A stretch of DNA of 58,276 nucleotides from Lachnospiraceae bacterium (GCA_017438775.1 JAFRUR010000004.1:1-58276); one strand, 5' to 3'; positions 22,819 to 31,006 are shown, counted from the first letter of the stretch. Notes: a model not told the origin generated them from the sequence alone. Translations and numbers: made by a program.

Positions 22819-23169
22819 ATGACAGTCAGAGATATTATGGAGTATCTGGACGCAGACCTTCTCTACGGAGAGGAACTGCTGGACCACGAGGTCCACACCG
22901 CCTGCGGCAGCGACATGATGAGCGACGTCCTCGCCTTCGTGAAGGACCAGGCCGTTCTGCTGACCGGTCTCATCAACCCCCAGTCCATCCGCACCGCGGA
23001 GATGATGGACATGACCTGCATCGTCTTCGTGCGTGGCAAGGAGCCGGCGCCCGCCGTCGTGGAACTGGCGGAAGAAAAGGGCATCTGCGTCCTGCGCACC
23101 CAGCATCCCATGTTCGCCGCCTGCGGCATTCTCTATTCCCACGGTCTTCGCGGAGGTGGCCACATCTGA
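22819..23169 (+). CDS. DRTGG domain protein
   Basis: A 116-residue protein made almost wholly of one DRTGG-like domain (IMEYLDADLLYGEELLDHEV, GLINPQSIRTAEMMD, GICVLRTQHPMFAACGILYS). These small domains occur in phosphotransacetylases and CBS proteins and as single-domain genes in clostridial hydrogenase loci; their ligand is not established. I start it at ATG 22819, where similarity begins; upstream in-frame codons cover the promoter and ribosome site. The TGA overlaps the next ATG (TGATG), so translation is coupled to the HATPase gene. Confidence 0.85.
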   Translation: MTVRDIMEYLDADLLYGEELLDHEVHTACGSDMMSDVLAFVKDQAVLLTGLINPQSIRTAEMMDMTCIVFVRGKEPAPAVVELAEEKGICVLRTQHPMFAACGILYSHGLRGGGHI

Positions 23170-23582
23170 TGAAACTGCATTTTGACGTTCCCGGCGACGA
23201 TTTCACCCGGGCGGGAGAAGCCTCCGGCCAGGTCAAGCAGAAAATGAAGCAGCTCGGCTTCCCGGCCGACGTGGTCCGCAAGGTCTCCATTGCCCTCTAC
23301 GAGGGGGAAATCAATATGGTCATCCACGCGGGCGGCGGCGAGGTCGACGTGGATATCGACCCCCACTGCATCTCCCTTCTGCTCACCGACCACGGCCCCG
23401 GCATCGAAGATGTCAGTCTGGCCATGCAGGACGGCTGGTCCACAGCCCCCGACCACGTGCGCAATCTGGGCTTCGGCGCAGGCATGGGCCTCCCGAACAT
23501 GAAAAAGTATTCCGACGAAATGGAGATCGAGAGCACCGTGGGCGTCGGCACCACCGTGCGCATGAAGATCTTTAATCCGTGA
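23169..23582 (+). CDS. RsbW/RsbT-like ATP-binding protein
   Basis: A 137-residue GHKL ATPase of the anti-sigma-factor kinase type. The N box is VRKVSIALYEGEINMVIHA (about residues 37-55). The G1 box is LTDHGPGIEDV, the G2 region GFGAGMGLPNMKKYSDEM, and it ends STVGVGTTVRMKIFN. Such proteins phosphorylate an anti-anti-sigma partner or a serine/threonine target. No STAS partner is in the window. It sits between the DRTGG and sensory-hydrogenase genes, so a role in a redox/H2 signalling relay is plausible but is inference. Confidence 0.88.
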   Translation: MKLHFDVPGDDFTRAGEASGQVKQKMKQLGFPADVVRKVSIALYEGEINMVIHAGGGEVDVDIDPHCISLLLTDHGPGIEDVSLAMQDGWSTAPDHVRNLGFGAGMGLPNMKKYSDEMEIESTVGVGTTVRMKIFNP

Positions 23583-23635
23583 TCCGCGCGTCCCGCGGGG
23601 CTTTCCCGCCGCGCCCGGAAAAGGCAGGTGTTTCC

Positions 23636-24964
23636 GTGGAGAAATTCTTTCACGCCGTGACGCTGGACAAAGACAAGTGTCTCGGCTGCACCAACTGCAT
23701 CAAGCGCTGCCCCACCTCGGCCATCCGCGTACGCGACGGAAAAGCGAGGATCTTAAAAGAGCGCTGCGTCGACTGCGGCGAATGCATCCGCGTCTGTCCC
23801 CACCACGCGAAGGTCGCCCTCAGCGATCCGCTCTACATCATCGAGACGTACGACTACAGCATCGCCCTTCCCGCCCCGTCTCTCTTCGCCCAGTTCAACA
23901 ACCTGGAGGATCCCGCCACCGTCGTGGAGGGCCTCCTTCGCATGGGCTTTGACGAGGTGTTTGAGGTCGCCCAGGCCGCGGAGCTCGTCTCCGACGCCAC
24001 GCGCCGCCTCATCGATTCCGGCGCGGTCAAGACGCCGGTCATCAGTTCCGCCTGTCCCACCATTTCGCAGCTCATCCGCATCCGCTTCCCCAACCTGATC
24101 GACCACCTGCTGCCGCTGCTCACGCCGGCGGAGCTCGCAGGCAAAATGGCCAGGGAACAGGCCGCGAAACGGACCGGCATCGCCCCGGAGAAGATCGGCA
24201 CCGTGTTCATCACGCCCTGCCCCGCGAAGGCGGCCAGCATCGTCTCCCCGCTCACGGCGGAGAAGAGCCACCTGAGCGCGGCTGTTGCCATCAAGGATGT
24301 CTATCCCGTCCTGGTCGGCAAGATGAAGGAAGTGGGCGAACCGCGCGATCTGTCCCGGGCCGGCCGTATCGGCCTGAGCTGGGGCTCCAGCGGCGGCGAG
24401 GCCTCGGCCATCCTTGTGGAGGACTACCTGGCCGCGGACGGCATCGAAAACTGCATCAAGGTCCTCTCCGATATGGAGGACGAAAAGCTCAACCACGTGA
24501 GCTTCGTGGAGCTGGACGCCTGCCCCGGCGGCTGCGTCGGCGGCGTGCTCACGGTGGAGAACCCGTATCTGGCCATGGTGCGCCTCAAGTCCCTGCGCCG
24601 CTATCTCCCCGTCTCCCGGAACCGCATTGCGGGCACCGAAGTGCCGGAGACTTTCCGCTGGGAGACCGGAATCCAGTATGAGCCCGTCATGCGGCTGGAT
24701 CCGGACCTCACCGTCGCTCTGGAGAAGATGGACCGCATCGATGCGCTCACGAAACGCTTCCCGGGCCTGGACTGCGGTTCCTGCGGATCCCCGTCCTGCC
24801 GCGCCCTCGCGGAGGACATCGTGCGTGGCTACTCCACGGAGGAGGCCTGCGTCTTCGTCCTGCGCGACGAGGTCCAGGAAATCGCCGCGAGCCTCTCCCG
24901 CCTCTCCGCATCCGGTGTGCTCGCCAAGGGCAAGGAGAACCCCGAGCCCCCGAAACAGAGCTGA
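23636..24964 (+). CDS. Sensory-type [FeFe]-hydrogenase with 2x[4Fe-4S] and C-terminal Fe-S domain
   Basis: A 442-residue protein. Two [4Fe-4S] ferredoxin motifs (C15, 18, 21, 25 and C44, 47, 50, 54) precede a short H-cluster domain. H-cluster ligands are C140 (SSACPTI), C195 with K198 (TPCPAK), and C296 and C300 (ELDACPGGC). The residue before C140 is Ala where active hydrogenases have the proton-transfer Cys (TSCCP), a change known for sensory HydS enzymes. The C terminus has a Fes-type cluster motif (C380, C383, C388) instead of a PAS domain. It probably senses H2 or redox state rather than making H2. Start GTG at 23636 with AAAGGCAGG upstream. Neighbours are two DRTGG genes, a HATPase and a PHP gene. 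Confidence 0.88.
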   Translation: MEKFFHAVTLDKDKCLGCTNCIKRCPTSAIRVRDGKARILKERCVDCGECIRVCPHHAKVALSDPLYIIETYDYSIALPAPSLFAQFNNLEDPATVVEGLLRMGFDEVFEVAQAAELVSDATRRLIDSGAVKTPVISSACPTISQLIRIRFPNLIDHLLPLLTPAELAGKMAREQAAKRTGIAPEKIGTVFITPCPAKAASIVSPLTAEKSHLSAAVAIKDVYPVLVGKMKEVGEPRDLSRAGRIGLSWGSSGGEASAILVEDYLAADGIENCIKVLSDMEDEKLNHVSFVELDACPGGCVGGVLTVENPYLAMVRLKSLRRYLPVSRNRIAGTEVPETFRWETGIQYEPVMRLDPDLTVALEKMDRIDALTKRFPGLDCGSCGSPSCRALAEDIVRGYSTEEACVFVLRDEVQEIAASLSRLSASGVLAKGKENPEPPKQS

Positions 24965-25036
24965 CGCCGGCTGGCTGACCGATATCCCGCAAATCTTTCA
25001 CCCTGGCCTCCCGCACGAGGCCGCGAGGTATTATCC

Positions 25037-25372
25037 ATGACCGTACAACAGATCGCCACGACCCTCGGCTTTGAGATCCTGTCCGGAGAGGAATCCCTCT
25101 CCCGCTCCGTCGAAGGCATCTACTGCTGCGACCTGCTCTCCTTCGTGATGGGCCGCGCTCCGGCCGATTTCGCCTGGCTCACCGTGATGGGCAACATCAA
25201 CGCCGCCGCGGTCGCCTCCCTGGCCGACGTCGCCTGCGTCGTCCTGGTGGACGGCGTGCTCCCCGATGCGCCCATGCTGGAGAAGGCACAGCAGCAGGAC
25301 ATCGCCGTTCTGGCCGCCCCCGGCCCCGCCTTTGAGACCGGCCTGGCCATCGATCAGCTCCTCGAGGCCTGA
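25037..25372 (+). CDS. Second DRTGG-like domain protein
   Basis: A 111-residue single-domain protein (IATTLGFEILSGEESLSRSV, ADFAWLTVMGNINAAAVASL, IAVLAAPGPAFETGLAI). It resembles the DRTGG protein at 22819-23169 in layout but is clearly diverged. No catalytic residues are evident. It lies 72 bp after the sensory hydrogenase and 193 bp before the PHP gene. The intervening DNA (25373-25565) is GC-rich, holds no gene, and contains only a 12-bp palindrome. Confidence 0.78.
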   Translation: MTVQQIATTLGFEILSGEESLSRSVEGIYCCDLLSFVMGRAPADFAWLTVMGNINAAAVASLADVACVVLVDGVLPDAPMLEKAQQQDIAVLAAPGPAFETGLAIDQLLEA

Positions 25373-25503
25373 GGCAAAGCCGGAGCCGAACCCCCGAAGG
25401 CTGACCCGAAGCCCCTGCCGGAGGCCTGAAGGCCGATTTGAGATCCGGCCGGGTTCAGAAATGCCGTTTCGGGACCCCAGCCGGAACCGAAAGCCAAAGG
25501 CCA

Positions 25504-25515
25504 TTGTACGTACAA
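25504..25515. promoter_or_regulatory. Perfect 12-bp palindrome before the PHP gene
   Basis: TTGTACGTACAA is a perfect dyad 50 bp upstream of the PHP start. Such a site can bind a dimeric repressor, but no promoter element is obvious next to it. Confidence 0.3.
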
Positions 25516-25565
25516 GCCGTTTTCTGAAGATACCGCCGCAAAACCCGTGACAACGGAGGCCGCCC

Positions 25566-26264
25566 GTGACCTACGATCTTCACATCCACTCGTGTCTCTC
25601 GCCCTGCGGAGACAACGACATGACGGTGAACAACATCGTCAATATGGCCGTGCTCAAGGGACTGGACGTGGTCGCCCTGACGGATCACAACAGTTCCAAA
25701 AACTGCCCGGCCTTTCTTGAGGCGGCCAAAAATGCCGGAATCCGCGCGATCCCGGGCATGGAGATCAACACGTCGGAAGAAATTCACGCGGTCTGCCTCT
25801 TCCCCACGCTGGAGCAGGCCATGGCCTTTGACGAGTACGTCTTCTCCACGATGCCCCCGGTCAAAAACCGCCCCGAGATCTACGGGGACCAGATCCTGGT
25901 GGACGCGGAGGACCAGCCCGTCGGCACGCTGGACACCCTTCTGATCACGGCCAGCGGCGTCTCGTTTGACGAGCTCCCGGACCTGATGGAGCAGTACGGC
26001 GGCATTTTCTTCCCGGCCCACATCGACCGCTCCGCGAACAGCCTGCTCGCCATCCTGGGCGCCGTGCCCGAAGACACGGACTTCCCCTTCTTCGAGGTCT
26101 ACCACGTCGGCCTCTACGACGACCTCGTGGAGAAACACCCGAAGCTGGCCGGCCGGCCCTGGCTCCACAACTCCGACGCCCACTACCTCTGGGACATCGC
26201 GGAACCGGAGCGGCAGCTCGATCCCCGCATCGAACAGATGCTGCGGGACGCGGGGATCCTCTGA
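25566..26264 (+). CDS. PHP domain phosphoesterase
   Basis: A 232-residue polymerase-and-histidinol-phosphatase (PHP) domain protein. Metal-binding motifs in order are YDLHIHSCLSPCGDNDM (residues 3-19), VALTDHNSSKN (about 36-46), IPGMEINTSEEIHAV (60-74), FPAHIDRSANS (about 153-163) and LHNSDAHYL (about 202-210). This is the full PHP metal set, so it is likely an active phosphatase or nuclease. The start is a GTG at 25566. It closes the plus-strand sensory operon, before two terminators. In clostridia the gene is a regular companion of the DRTGG/hydrogenase genes; its substrate is unknown. Confidence 0.92.
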   Translation: MTYDLHIHSCLSPCGDNDMTVNNIVNMAVLKGLDVVALTDHNSSKNCPAFLEAAKNAGIRAIPGMEINTSEEIHAVCLFPTLEQAMAFDEYVFSTMPPVKNRPEIYGDQILVDAEDQPVGTLDTLLITASGVSFDELPDLMEQYGGIFFPAHIDRSANSLLAILGAVPEDTDFPFFEVYHVGLYDDLVEKHPKLAGRPWLHNSDAHYLWDIAEPERQLDPRIEQMLRDAGIL

Positions 26265-26284
26265 AATCAACTCCTGCAGACATG

Positions 26285-26319
26285 AAAAAGGCCTCCTCGC
26301 TCCCGAGGGGGCCTTTTTC
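26285..26319 (+). terminator. Rho-independent terminator after the PHP gene (first of a pair)
   Basis: AAAAAGGCCTCCTCG pairs with CGAGGGGGCCTTTTT around a short loop. T-rich on the plus strand and A-rich on the other, so it could serve both the PHP gene and the convergent alcohol dehydrogenase gene. Confidence 0.85.
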
Positions 26320-26427
26320 GTGAAATAACACGGAAATCTCATCCGTCCGGTCCGGGCTTTTCTGCCGCCTTTCTTCCCGGGTCCTGCATCTGCAGAGAGG
26401 CCTCACCATTTTAGGCCGCAGGAAAGC

Positions 26428-26457
26428 AAAAGTCCCCTCGATCCCGAGGGGACTTTT
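26428..26457. terminator. Second, near-identical bidirectional terminator
   Basis: AAAAGTCCCCTCG pairs with CGAGGGGACTTTT. Both this and the 26285 hairpin end in the same TTTTTCGTGAAAT, suggesting duplication. The 308-bp convergent gap 26265-26572 contains nothing else I recognise. Confidence 0.8.
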
Positions 26458-26572
26458 TCGTGAAATGTCGTCGAGCTCATGGTCCGATCCGGGGCGTCTC
26501 AGCTGTTTTTCCTTTCCGGCTGTGAAGCCGGAAAAAGCCTGCCCCGGGCGCGGCAGATGTCCTCAGCCGATT

Positions 26573-27739
26573 TTACCTGTACGACCTCCGGTAGATCTCC
26601 AGGCAATCTTCCTCGGTCATGGGCACGCGCTCATTGCCGAAGAGAAAGGCCATGGCCGTGACCGCGTTGTGCGCGAACACCGGGAGTTCCTCTTCGGTGA
26701 TGCCGTAGTCCGTCATTTTCAGATCGTCGACGCCGCAGGCGGCGCGAAGCTCGTGCAGGGCCGCGACGAAGTCCGCCGGCTCAGCCGCATCCGCCTTCCC
26801 CAGAGCCTTCGCCATGCGGATCATCCTCTCGTCACAGGCGTGCACCCGCGCCTGGCGCTCAAAGTAAGCCTCGCAGATCATGATCAGGCCGGCACCGTGG
26901 GCCACATCCGTGTGATACGCGCTGATGGCGTGCTCCATCGAGTGCTCCGAGGTGGTTCCCGCGGTGCTCATGACGAAGCCGCCCATGCTGCTCGCAAACG
27001 CCATGGCCTCGCGGGCCTCCATGTCGTTCCCGTCCGCCACCGCGCGGGGCAGGTACTGCCCCACCTTTTCGATAGCGCTCAGGGCGCAGGTGTCGCTCAT
27101 CATATTGGCCTTGTTGGAGATGTAGGACTCCGCGGAATGGAACAGGGCGTCAAAGCCCTGGTACGCGGTGAAGTGTGCCGGCACGCCCTTCATGAGCTCC
27201 GCATCCACGATGGACAGGACCGGGAACTGGCGCGGGTCGCGCAGTCCGATCTTCTCGTGCCTCTCCTCCCAGGTGATGACGGCAGCAACGTCGGCCTCCG
27301 AGCCGGTGCCTGCCGTGGTCGGGATCGCCACGATGGGGAGCGGCGCCGCCTCAAGCGGTTTTCTTCCGCCGGAGCCGGCCATCATGTAGTCCCACAGATC
27401 GCCGCTGTTCGTGCTCATCACCGCGATGCCCTTGCCGGCATCCAGCACGCTGCCGCCGCCGAGGCCCACGATAAAATCGCATCCGTTTTCACGCGACACG
27501 GCCGCGCCGGCCATGACCGCCTCCCGCGTGGGGTTGGCTCCGACGCGGTCGTAGACGACGGCCTGAGCGCCAGCCATCGAAAGCTCGCTCAGCACGCGGT
27601 CCAGGGCGCCGCTCGCGCGGGCCGACTTTCCGCTCGAGATCACGACCAGGGCCTTTTTGCCGGGCAGGGCCTGCTCGTGGAGTTGTCCCAGGCTTCCGGC
27701 GCCGTACAGGATGCGGGCGGGGATGTAAAACCGAAACAT
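26573..27739 (-). CDS. Iron-containing alcohol dehydrogenase
   Basis: A 388-residue group III (Fe-dependent) NAD(P) alcohol dehydrogenase. The NAD-binding part has GLGGGSVLDAGKGIAVM (about 92-108) and PTTAGTGSEADVAAVI (140-155). Metal-site histidines lie in FDALFHSAESY, SMEHAISAYHTDVAHGAG and nearby. Members reduce aldehydes or ketones (butanol, lactaldehyde, 1,3-propanediol dehydrogenases) in the cytoplasm; the substrate is not clear here. It is a single gene with its own promoter (27831-27859) and a terminator pair behind it. ATG at 27739 with GGAGGAA upstream. Confidence 0.92.
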   Translation of the reverse strand: MFRFYIPARILYGAGSLGQLHEQALPGKKALVVISSGKSARASGALDRVLSELSMAGAQAVVYDRVGANPTREAVMAGAAVSRENGCDFIVGLGGGSVLDAGKGIAVMSTNSGDLWDYMMAGSGGRKPLEAAPLPIVAIPTTAGTGSEADVAAVITWEERHEKIGLRDPRQFPVLSIVDAELMKGVPAHFTAYQGFDALFHSAESYISNKANMMSDTCALSAIEKVGQYLPRAVADGNDMEAREAMAFASSMGGFVMSTAGTTSEHSMEHAISAYHTDVAHGAGLIMICEAYFERQARVHACDERMIRMAKALGKADAAEPADFVAALHELRAACGVDDLKMTDYGITEEELPVFAHNAVTAMAFLFGNERVPMTEEDCLEIYRRSYR

Positions 27740-27830
27740 GGCAGTTCCTCCTTGATGTGGATTTGTGCAGACAAACAGCAGAACGAAAACGGACGCGTCG
27801 ATCGGTGCGTCCGGAAGAGCTCCTGACAGT

Positions 27831-27859
27831 ATTGTAAAACAAAGCGGGGCGGCTGTCTA
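27831..27859 (-). promoter_or_regulatory. Promoter of the alcohol dehydrogenase gene
   Basis: On the minus strand TAGACA (27859-27854), 17-bp spacing, TACAAT (27836-27831). The ~85-nt leader contains a hairpin CGGACGC/GCGTCCG near 27790-27813. Between 27860 and 27936 I see no gene. Confidence 0.7.
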
Positions 27860-27936
27860 TGTAGGGTTTAAACACACATCATGAAGAAAAAATAAATAAC
27901 CGTGCCGCGCCGGACAGATGACGTTCTGCAAAATAA

Positions 27937-27967
27937 AAAGAAAGCCGCAGATCCTGCGGCTTTCTTT
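27937..27967 (-). terminator. Terminator of the ribosomal protein operon
   Basis: A 14-bp stem AAAGAAAGCCGCAG/CTGCGGCTTTCTTT with a 3-nt loop, 20 bp after the rplL stop. On the minus strand it is followed by a T-rich stretch. Confidence 0.9.
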
Positions 27968-27987
27968 GCGTGTTCTCTCGAACGATC

Positions 27988-28359
27988 TTACTTGAGGGTG
28001 ACCTTCGCGCCCAGCTCTTCCAGAGCAGCCTTGGCGGTCTCGGCCTCTTCCTTGGAGACGCCGACCTTGATGGCCTTGGGGGCGGAATCGACGGCTTCCT
28101 TCGCACCCTTCAGATCCAGAGCGCACATATCCTTGACGGCCTTGATGACCTTGACCTTGTTGGGGCCGGCCTCTTCCAGGACGACGTCAAACTCGGTCTT
28201 CTCTTCCTCCTCGGGAGCGGCGGCAGCGGCGGCGACGACAACGCCGGCAGCGGCAGAAACGCCAAACTCTTCCTCACAAGCCTTGACCAGCTCGTTGAGC
28301 TCCAGCACGGAGAGCTCCTTGATCGCTTCGATAAACTCAGCAGTCGTTAACTTTGCCAT
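27988..28359 (-). CDS. rplL: Ribosomal protein L7/L12
   Basis: A 123-residue L7/L12 stalk protein. The N-terminal dimerisation domain ([20 protein letters not shown]), an Ala-rich hinge (residues 35-52) and the C-terminal domain with [20 protein letters not shown] and [21 protein letters not shown] are all present. It recruits elongation factors to the ribosome. It is the last gene of the rplK-rplA-rplJ-rplL run, 48 bp after rplJ. Confidence 0.99.
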   Translation of the reverse strand: MAKLTTAEFIEAIKELSVLELNELVKACEEEFGVSAAAGVVVAAAAAAPEEEEKTEFDVVLEEAGPNKVKVIKAVKDMCALDLKGAKEAVDSAPKAIKVGVSKEEAETAKAALEELGAKVTLK

Positions 28360-28407
28360 GATATTTTCCTCCGTTAGTTTTTGAAAGTTGTGCGGCTCGG
28401 CCGCGTC

Positions 28408-28944
28408 TTACTCTGCGGGCGCTTCCGCAGGGGCCTCAGCAGGGGCCGCCTCCGCAGGGGCGCCGTCCTTCTCCGCGATCTGCTTGAGCACGCGGGCGAA
28501 GTTGGTGATGGGCGACTGCATGCTGCCGAACAGGCGGCCAAGCAGGACATCTCTGCTGGGGATCTGCGCGATCTGCGCCATTCCCTCAGCGTTGTAGTAC
28601 GTGCCTTCCACCACGCCGGACTTGATCTCCAGCTTGTCCGCCGTCTTGGCGAACTCGGCCAGAATTCTGGCCGCCGCCGTGGCGTCGTCCTTGGAGATCG
28701 CGATTGCGGTAGGACCTTCCAGGTCTCCGTCGAGGGCTTCAAACGCAGTGCCCTGAGCAGCGCGGCGGATCAGGGTGTTCTTGTAGACCTTGTAGACCAG
28801 GCCCGCTTCACGCAGGGTCTTGCGAAGACGCGTATCCTGCTCCACGGTCAGTCCACGGTAGTCCACCAGAACAGCGCTGGCCGCTCCGTCCAGATGGGAA
28901 GCGATCTCTTCCACAACGGGAGCTTTCAACTCTACCTTTGCCAT
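28408..28944 (-). CDS. rplJ: Ribosomal protein L10
   Basis: A 178-residue L10, which anchors the L7/L12 stalk. The body (MAKVELKAPVVEEIASHL to ITNFARVLKQIAEK) is normal. The last ~18 residues are an Ala/Pro/Glu tail with an APAE repeat, an extension seen in some clostridia and dispensable for ribosome binding. Translation is controlled by the L10 leader in the 208-bp gap upstream. Confidence 0.98.
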   Translation of the reverse strand: MAKVELKAPVVEEIASHLDGAASAVLVDYRGLTVEQDTRLRKTLREAGLVYKVYKNTLIRRAAQGTAFEALDGDLEGPTAIAISKDDATAAARILAEFAKTADKLEIKSGVVEGTYYNAEGMAQIAQIPSRDVLLGRLFGSMQSPITNFARVLKQIAEKDGAPAEAAPAEAPAEAPAE

Positions 28945-28975
28945 GGGTTTCCTCCTTTATTATTTTTTTGAACGT

Positions 28976-29110
28976 AGGAGGGATTCAAAAAAACCCTCCG
29001 GCACACGATTGCGCCGGAGGGCATAGACATCTTGGTGTCTGAATCTCCTCGGCAGGCGCATCCGGGGATGCTTACGCTATACGCACCTGCTGTCTACGGC
29101 GTTCACGAAT
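28976..29110 (-). ncRNA. Ribosomal protein L10 leader
   Basis: Read on the minus strand, the gap between rplA and rplJ contains GTAGACAGCAGGTGCG (about 29096-29081) and later GCGCCTGCCGAGGAG, the typical conserved core of the Firmicute L10 leader that binds L10-(L12)4. It ends in the intrinsic terminator at 28987-29021. Excess L10/L12 is expected to lower rplJ-rplL expression through this element. Confidence 0.85.
28987..29021 (-). terminator. Attenuator terminator in the L10 leader
   Basis: Minus-strand stem GCCCTCCGGC region: 9-bp arms at 29021-29013 and 29002-28994, loop 10 nt, followed by seven Ts (28993-28987). It lies 43 bp before the rplJ start, so it can uncouple rplJL from rplKA transcription. 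Confidence 0.85.
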
Positions 29111-29152
29111 GTGATACTACTATAAAGTTTTCGATCCGTCAAGCCAAAAGCA

Positions 29153-29845
29153 TCAGACAAAGCGCATCGGGTTGAGACGCACGCCCGGGCCCATGGTGGA
29201 GGTGAGCACGACGCTCTTCATGAAGGCGCCCTTCAGAGCGGCGGGACGCGCCTTCGCGATCACTCCCAGGATGGTGTTCAGGTTGTCGGTCAGCTGCTCC
29301 TCGGTGAAGGAAGCCTTGCCGATCGGCACGTGAATGATGTTGGTCTTGTCGAGACGGTACTCGATCTTACCGGCTTTGATCTCCTGGATGGCCTTGGTGA
29401 CATCCATGGTAACGGTACCGGCCTTGGGGTTGGGCATCAGGCCCTTCGGGCCGAGGACGCGGCCCAGACGGCCGACGACACCCATCATATCGGGCGTGGC
29501 AACGACGACATCAAAGTCCAGCCATCCCTCGTTCTGGATCTTCGGGATGAGCTCTTCGGCTCCGACGAAATCTGCGCCGGCGGCCAGAGCTTCGTCCGCC
29601 TTCGCGTTCTTCGCGAACACGAGGACGCGGGCGCTTCTGCCGGTGCCGTGAGGCAGGACGACGGCGCCGCGGATCTGCTGATCGGCATGACGGCCGTCGC
29701 AGCCGGTGCGGATGTGGAGCTCGACGGTCTCGTCAAACTTCGCGGTCGCGTTCTTCTTGACCAGGGAAATGGCCTCATCAACTTCGTACAGGGTGGCGCG
29801 GCTGACGTTCGCAGCTGCGGCCTGATATTTCTTACCTCTCTTCAT
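29153..29845 (-). CDS. rplA: Ribosomal protein L1
   Basis: A 230-residue L1, full length, with the usual start [16 protein letters not shown] and the RNA-binding segment [23 protein letters not shown] near residues 118-140. It forms the L1 stalk and can repress its own mRNA. It follows rplK by 63 bp and precedes the L10 leader. Confidence 0.99.
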   Translation of the reverse strand: MKRGKKYQAAAANVSRATLYEVDEAISLVKKNATAKFDETVELHIRTGCDGRHADQQIRGAVVLPHGTGRSARVLVFAKNAKADEALAAGADFVGAEELIPKIQNEGWLDFDVVVATPDMMGVVGRLGRVLGPKGLMPNPKAGTVTMDVTKAIQEIKAGKIEYRLDKTNIIHVPIGKASFTEEQLTDNLNTILGVIAKARPAALKGAFMKSVVLTSTMGPGVRLNPMRFV

Positions 29846-29908
29846 GGTATATACCTCCTTGTGGTGTTAGCGGGAAATCCCTTCCACTGAAATCGCTTCG
29901 CTTTAACG

Positions 29909-30334
29909 TTAGTCCGTGACCGTGATGCCCATGCTGCGCGCCGTACCGGCGATCATGCTGGTCGCAGCCTCGATGCTGCCGGCGTTGAGGTCGGGCATCT
30001 TGAGCTCCGCGATTTTGCGCACTTCTTCGCGGGAGATGGTCGCGACCTTGACCTTGTTGGGCTGGCCGGAGCCGGACTGGATCTTGCACGCCTTCTTGAG
30101 CAGAACGGGTGCGGGCGGCGTCTTGGTGATAAAGCTGAAGCTTCTGTCGGCATACACCGTGATGACGACGGGGATGATCAGATCGCCCTGATCTGCGGTT
30201 CTTGCATTGAATTCCTTGGTAAACTGGACGATGTTCACGCCGTGCTGACCCAGAGCGGGACCGACGGGCGGAGCGGGCGTCGCCTTACCGGCAGGAATCT
30301 GCAGTTTGATGTAACCGGTTACTTTCTTTGCCAT
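29909..30334 (-). CDS. rplK: Ribosomal protein L11
   Basis: A 141-residue L11, full length. It has the start [20 protein letters not shown], the Pro-rich [16 protein letters not shown] and the C-terminal RNA-binding domain ending [14 protein letters not shown]. It forms the GTPase-associated centre with 23S rRNA. It lies 75 bp downstream of nusG with two small hairpins in between. Confidence 0.99.
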   Translation of the reverse strand: MAKKVTGYIKLQIPAGKATPAPPVGPALGQHGVNIVQFTKEFNARTADQGDLIIPVVITVYADRSFSFITKTPPAPVLLKKACKIQSGSGQPNKVKVATISREEVRKIAELKMPDLNAGSIEAATSMIAGTARSMGITVTD

Positions 30335-30363
30335 TGTGGCACCTCCTGTGAAAAATTGTGGTG

Positions 30364-30399
30364 CGGACGCATGCGTCCGAGGCTGCGGTCCAAAGGACC
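30364..30399. repeat. Two tandem hairpins between nusG and rplK
   Basis: CGGACGCATGCGTCCG (30364-30379) is a perfect palindrome, followed by GGTCC-AAA-GGACC (30387-30399). No T-tract follows on the minus strand. They may be RNA-processing or stability elements between the two genes. Confidence 0.5.
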
Positions 30400-30409
30400 T
30401 CCCACTTTT

Positions 30410-31006
30410 TTAAAGCTTCTTCACGTCCGTGAAGTTCAATTCCACCGGGGTCTCCCGGCCGAATATCTCGACATGAATGGTCAGACTCTGCTTGTTCTCG
30501 TTGATGGAACGGACCGCCGCCACCGTGTCCTTCCAGGGACCGGCGATGACGAGGATCTGGTCTCCCACCGCGAGATCGATGCGCAGTTCCGCCCCCTTGA
30601 GGATGCCCAGCGGACGCATCTCGTCGTCCGTGAGCGGAACGGGCTTGGAGCCCGGGCCCACGAAACCGGTGACGCCGCGGGTGTTGCGGATGACGTACCA
30701 GGTATCGTCTGTCATGACCATGTGCACCAGGACATAGCCGGGGAAGAGCTTCTTTTCCGACTGCTTCCTCACCCCGTCCTTGTACTCGATGACGGTCTCC
30801 ATGGGAACGGAGACCTCGAGGATGACGTCCTGGAGGTTTCTGTTTTCTATGGTCTGCTCGATATCCGTCTTGACCTTCTTCTCGTAACCGGAATAGGTGT
30901 GCACGACGTACCACCGGGCTTCAGGTGACACCACCTTTTCTTCCCCGGCGCGAGCTTCCGTCTCCATACGGTCTTCTGATTCCATACGAGCCTTCGTCTC
31001 TGCCAT
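30410..31006 (-). CDS. nusG: Transcription elongation/antitermination factor NusG
   Basis: A 198-residue NusG. The NGN domain starts at ARWYVVHTYSGYEKKVKTDI (residue 30 on) and the KOW domain is LAVGDQILVIAGPWKDTVAA. An extra N-terminal ~29 residues rich in Glu/Met/Arg (MAETKARMESEDRMETEARA) precede the conserved start. It binds RNA polymerase and the ribosome or Rho. ATG at 31006 has GGAAGGAA upstream, so the extension is likely translated. It lies 17 bp after secE. Confidence 0.97.
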   Translation of the reverse strand: MAETKARMESEDRMETEARAGEEKVVSPEARWYVVHTYSGYEKKVKTDIEQTIENRNLQDVILEVSVPMETVIEYKDGVRKQSEKKLFPGYVLVHMVMTDDTWYVIRNTRGVTGFVGPGSKPVPLTDDEMRPLGILKGAELRIDLAVGDQILVIAGPWKDTVAAVRSINENKQSLTIHVEIFGRETPVELNFTDVKKL

